From contig DHDI01000015.1 of the NCBI GenBank assembly GCA_002399285.1, positions 88,269 through 95,334 on the forward strand: 7,066 bases of DNA. Direction: 5' to 3'. Position 1 is the first letter of the stretch. Every line of letters begins with the position of its first letter. Source of the stretch: Thermoanaerobacterales bacterium UBA4880. GTDB taxonomy: Bacteria; Bacillota; Thermoanaerobacteria; Thermoanaerobacterales; UBA4877. Position numbers and translations under genes: made by a program. Positions 5,779-7,066 of the stretch are shown piece after piece. A model generated the notes under the pieces. It did not search any database. It saw only the letters and a program-made list of their open reading frames with translations, and was not told the DNA's origin.

Positions 5779-6756
5779 CTATTTTGTCAGTTCAGTGTCA
5801 TAGGCGGATACATCGGCTGCATTAACTTCCTTAGTTTTTTTAGCATTTAATACGAGGGTTACGCACGACCCTATAATAATAAGTACGATGCCGCCAATAG
5901 TATTTAAAGCTATGGATTCTTTTAAGATAATGAGCGACAGAACGGGAGCCAGAGCCGGCTTTATATAAAATACCAGAGATGCGGCGGAAACCGACGTCTC
6001 ATCCATAGCCATGAAATAGAACACATAGCCAAAACCGGTCACAAATACGCTTATATATATCAGCGCAGGAATGCTGCTCAGCGTTATACCCCGCAAAATA
6101 GGTATATCGGCGAAAGTCTTAAGGCCAATATTCGTAAACAGCCTCGTTACAAACCCTGTTCTGGATAGCAGGATAATCGCCAGCAATTCCATGCTGCCCA
6201 TAAAAAAGCTAAAACAATTGAGGACAATGCCGCCATAATTTAAGCTTTTGGATCTTCCGATAACGCTATATAATGCGAACGTCACTGCAGACAACAGCAC
6301 AAGCACGATCCCGGCCGCACTATCGGCAAGGTTCATGGGGTTCATGATTAATATGATCCCTGCCGCGCATATGATCATCGATATTATGGTATAGTTATAT
6401 ATTTTTTCGTTTAATATGTAATGCGCTAACGGTATTACAAATATCGGGTTACAGCTAAAGAGTATCGCCACAGTCGATGCCTTGCAGTATAGAATAGCCA
6501 GCTGATAAAACAGCATGCTTATCACAACACAGATAAAGCCGGTCAATGCAAAAAATTTAAAATCATCCTTGCACAGCGTTGCTCCCCTTTTATTCAGATC
6601 CCTTACCGCTAAAGGCACCAGGATCAAGGACCCGATCAGAAATCTCAAGAAAAGCATCTGTATTGGATTAAATTGGGTTGATACTAGTTTCAGCGATATT
6701 TCCATCGTACTGAAAAGCAAAGCGGACAGCATTATATATAGGTACCCCTTTTTCAT
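5779..6756 (-). CDS. EamA/DMT-superfamily transporter
   Basis: This 325-residue inner-membrane permease of the drug/metabolite transporter superfamily consists of two tandem EamA domains (about residues 5-140 and 150-308), each with five hydrophobic spans. The duplicated signature near the end of each domain is clear: NPIFVIPLAHYILNE (103-117) and KPALAPVLSLIILKE (266-280), with identical spacing from the Pro to the conserved Glu. The C-terminal tail (about 311-325) is hydrophilic. Family members export amino acids, metabolites or drugs; the substrate here is unknown. Start: an ATG at 6771 would place the GGAGG site inside the gene, so the ATG at 6756, eight bases after that site, is preferred. 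A weak promoter candidate (TTGTCA 6804-6809, TATAAA 6783-6788, 15-base spacer) lies upstream. The gene seems to be transcribed alone, with a probable terminator at 5717-5766. Confidence 0.92.
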   Translation of the reverse strand: MKKGYLYIMLSALLFSTMEISLKLVSTQFNPIQMLFLRFLIGSLILVPLAVRDLNKRGATLCKDDFKFFALTGFICVVISMLFYQLAILYCKASTVAILFSCNPIFVIPLAHYILNEKIYNYTIISMIICAAGIILIMNPMNLADSAAGIVLVLLSAVTFALYSVIGRSKSLNYGGIVLNCFSFFMGSMELLAIILLSRTGFVTRLFTNIGLKTFADIPILRGITLSSIPALIYISVFVTGFGYVFYFMAMDETSVSAASLVFYIKPALAPVLSLIILKESIALNTIGGIVLIIIGSCVTLVLNAKKTKEVNAADVSAYDTELTK

Positions 6757-6764
6757 ATAATTTG

Positions 6765-6769
6765 CCTCC
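6765..6769 (-). promoter_or_regulatory. Ribosome binding site fixing the EamA start
   Basis: GGAGG on the minus strand, eight bases before the ATG at 6756. It overlaps codons 1-3 of the longer frame that begins at 6771, which argues against that earlier start. Confidence 0.8.
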
Positions 6770-6919
6770 ATCTCTCTAGTTTTTTATACATATAAGAATA
6801 TAATGACAAAGTCGCGTAAACGTGAAATTTCAATGCAATTTTGCTTGCTGCGTTGGCTGCACCAACAAATCGGGCAATTTGACACGCAAATTTATTATAG
6901 TACAGCTATAGATCCAAAT

Positions 6920-7066
<147 letters not shown>

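Noticed and set aside
5779..6771. Longer EamA frame starting at the ATG at 6771
   Set aside because: It would put the only good ribosome binding site within its first codons and leave the longer start without one.
6852..6866. Hairpin GTTGG-CTGCA-CCAAC in the gap between the CoA-transferase and EamA genes
   Set aside because: Only five pairs, no T run, and no link to a start or stop; likely chance.

Overview
The window looks like chromosomal DNA of a Gram-positive anaerobe of the Clostridia (Firmicutes). The basis is a moderately AT-rich composition, strong AGGAGG-type ribosome binding sites before nearly every gene, intrinsic hairpin-plus-T terminators, and gene families common in that class: a short ChrA pair, a DhaS-like TetR regulator, a GyrI-like domain protein and an acetate/succinate-type CoA-transferase. 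The genus cannot be fixed from the sequence.

Left part (1-2333, plus strand): a ROK-family regulator, cut by the left window edge, is followed after 37 bases by two overlapping short chromate-transporter (CHR) genes. They end at a strong hairpin terminator. This reads as one operon in which a ROK protein that has probably lost kinase activity controls a two-subunit anion transporter.

Middle part (2334-4382): on the minus strand lie a 5'-truncated remnant of a GyrI-like ligand-binding protein and an intact 65-residue membrane protein built of three 19-residue repeats. Next comes a TetR/AcrR regulator with its own terminator and a recognisable promoter that carries a small palindrome in its spacer. 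The interval 3714-4040 separates the TetR gene from a divergent plus-strand gene for a 113-residue single-span membrane protein of unknown function. That interval contains overlapping inverted repeats but no further gene.

Right part (4383-7066, minus strand): a hotdog-fold acyl-CoA thioesterase is followed by a small P-loop kinase-like protein and then a short frameshifted reading frame, apparently one transcription unit. Upstream of it are a terminator, an EamA/DMT-family ten-span transporter, and at the right edge the last 48 codons of an acetyl-CoA hydrolase/CoA-transferase family gene. The tandem CoA-transferase, transporter and thioesterase may reflect shared acyl-CoA or organic-acid metabolism, but they are separated by non-coding gaps and the link is only suggestive.

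No rRNA, tRNA, insertion sequence, CRISPR array, attachment site or replication origin was seen. I found no convincing new multi-gene system. The most unusual items are the degenerate ROK active site beside a ChrA pair, the triple-repeat mini membrane protein, the two gene remnants, and the palindromes around the TetR gene.
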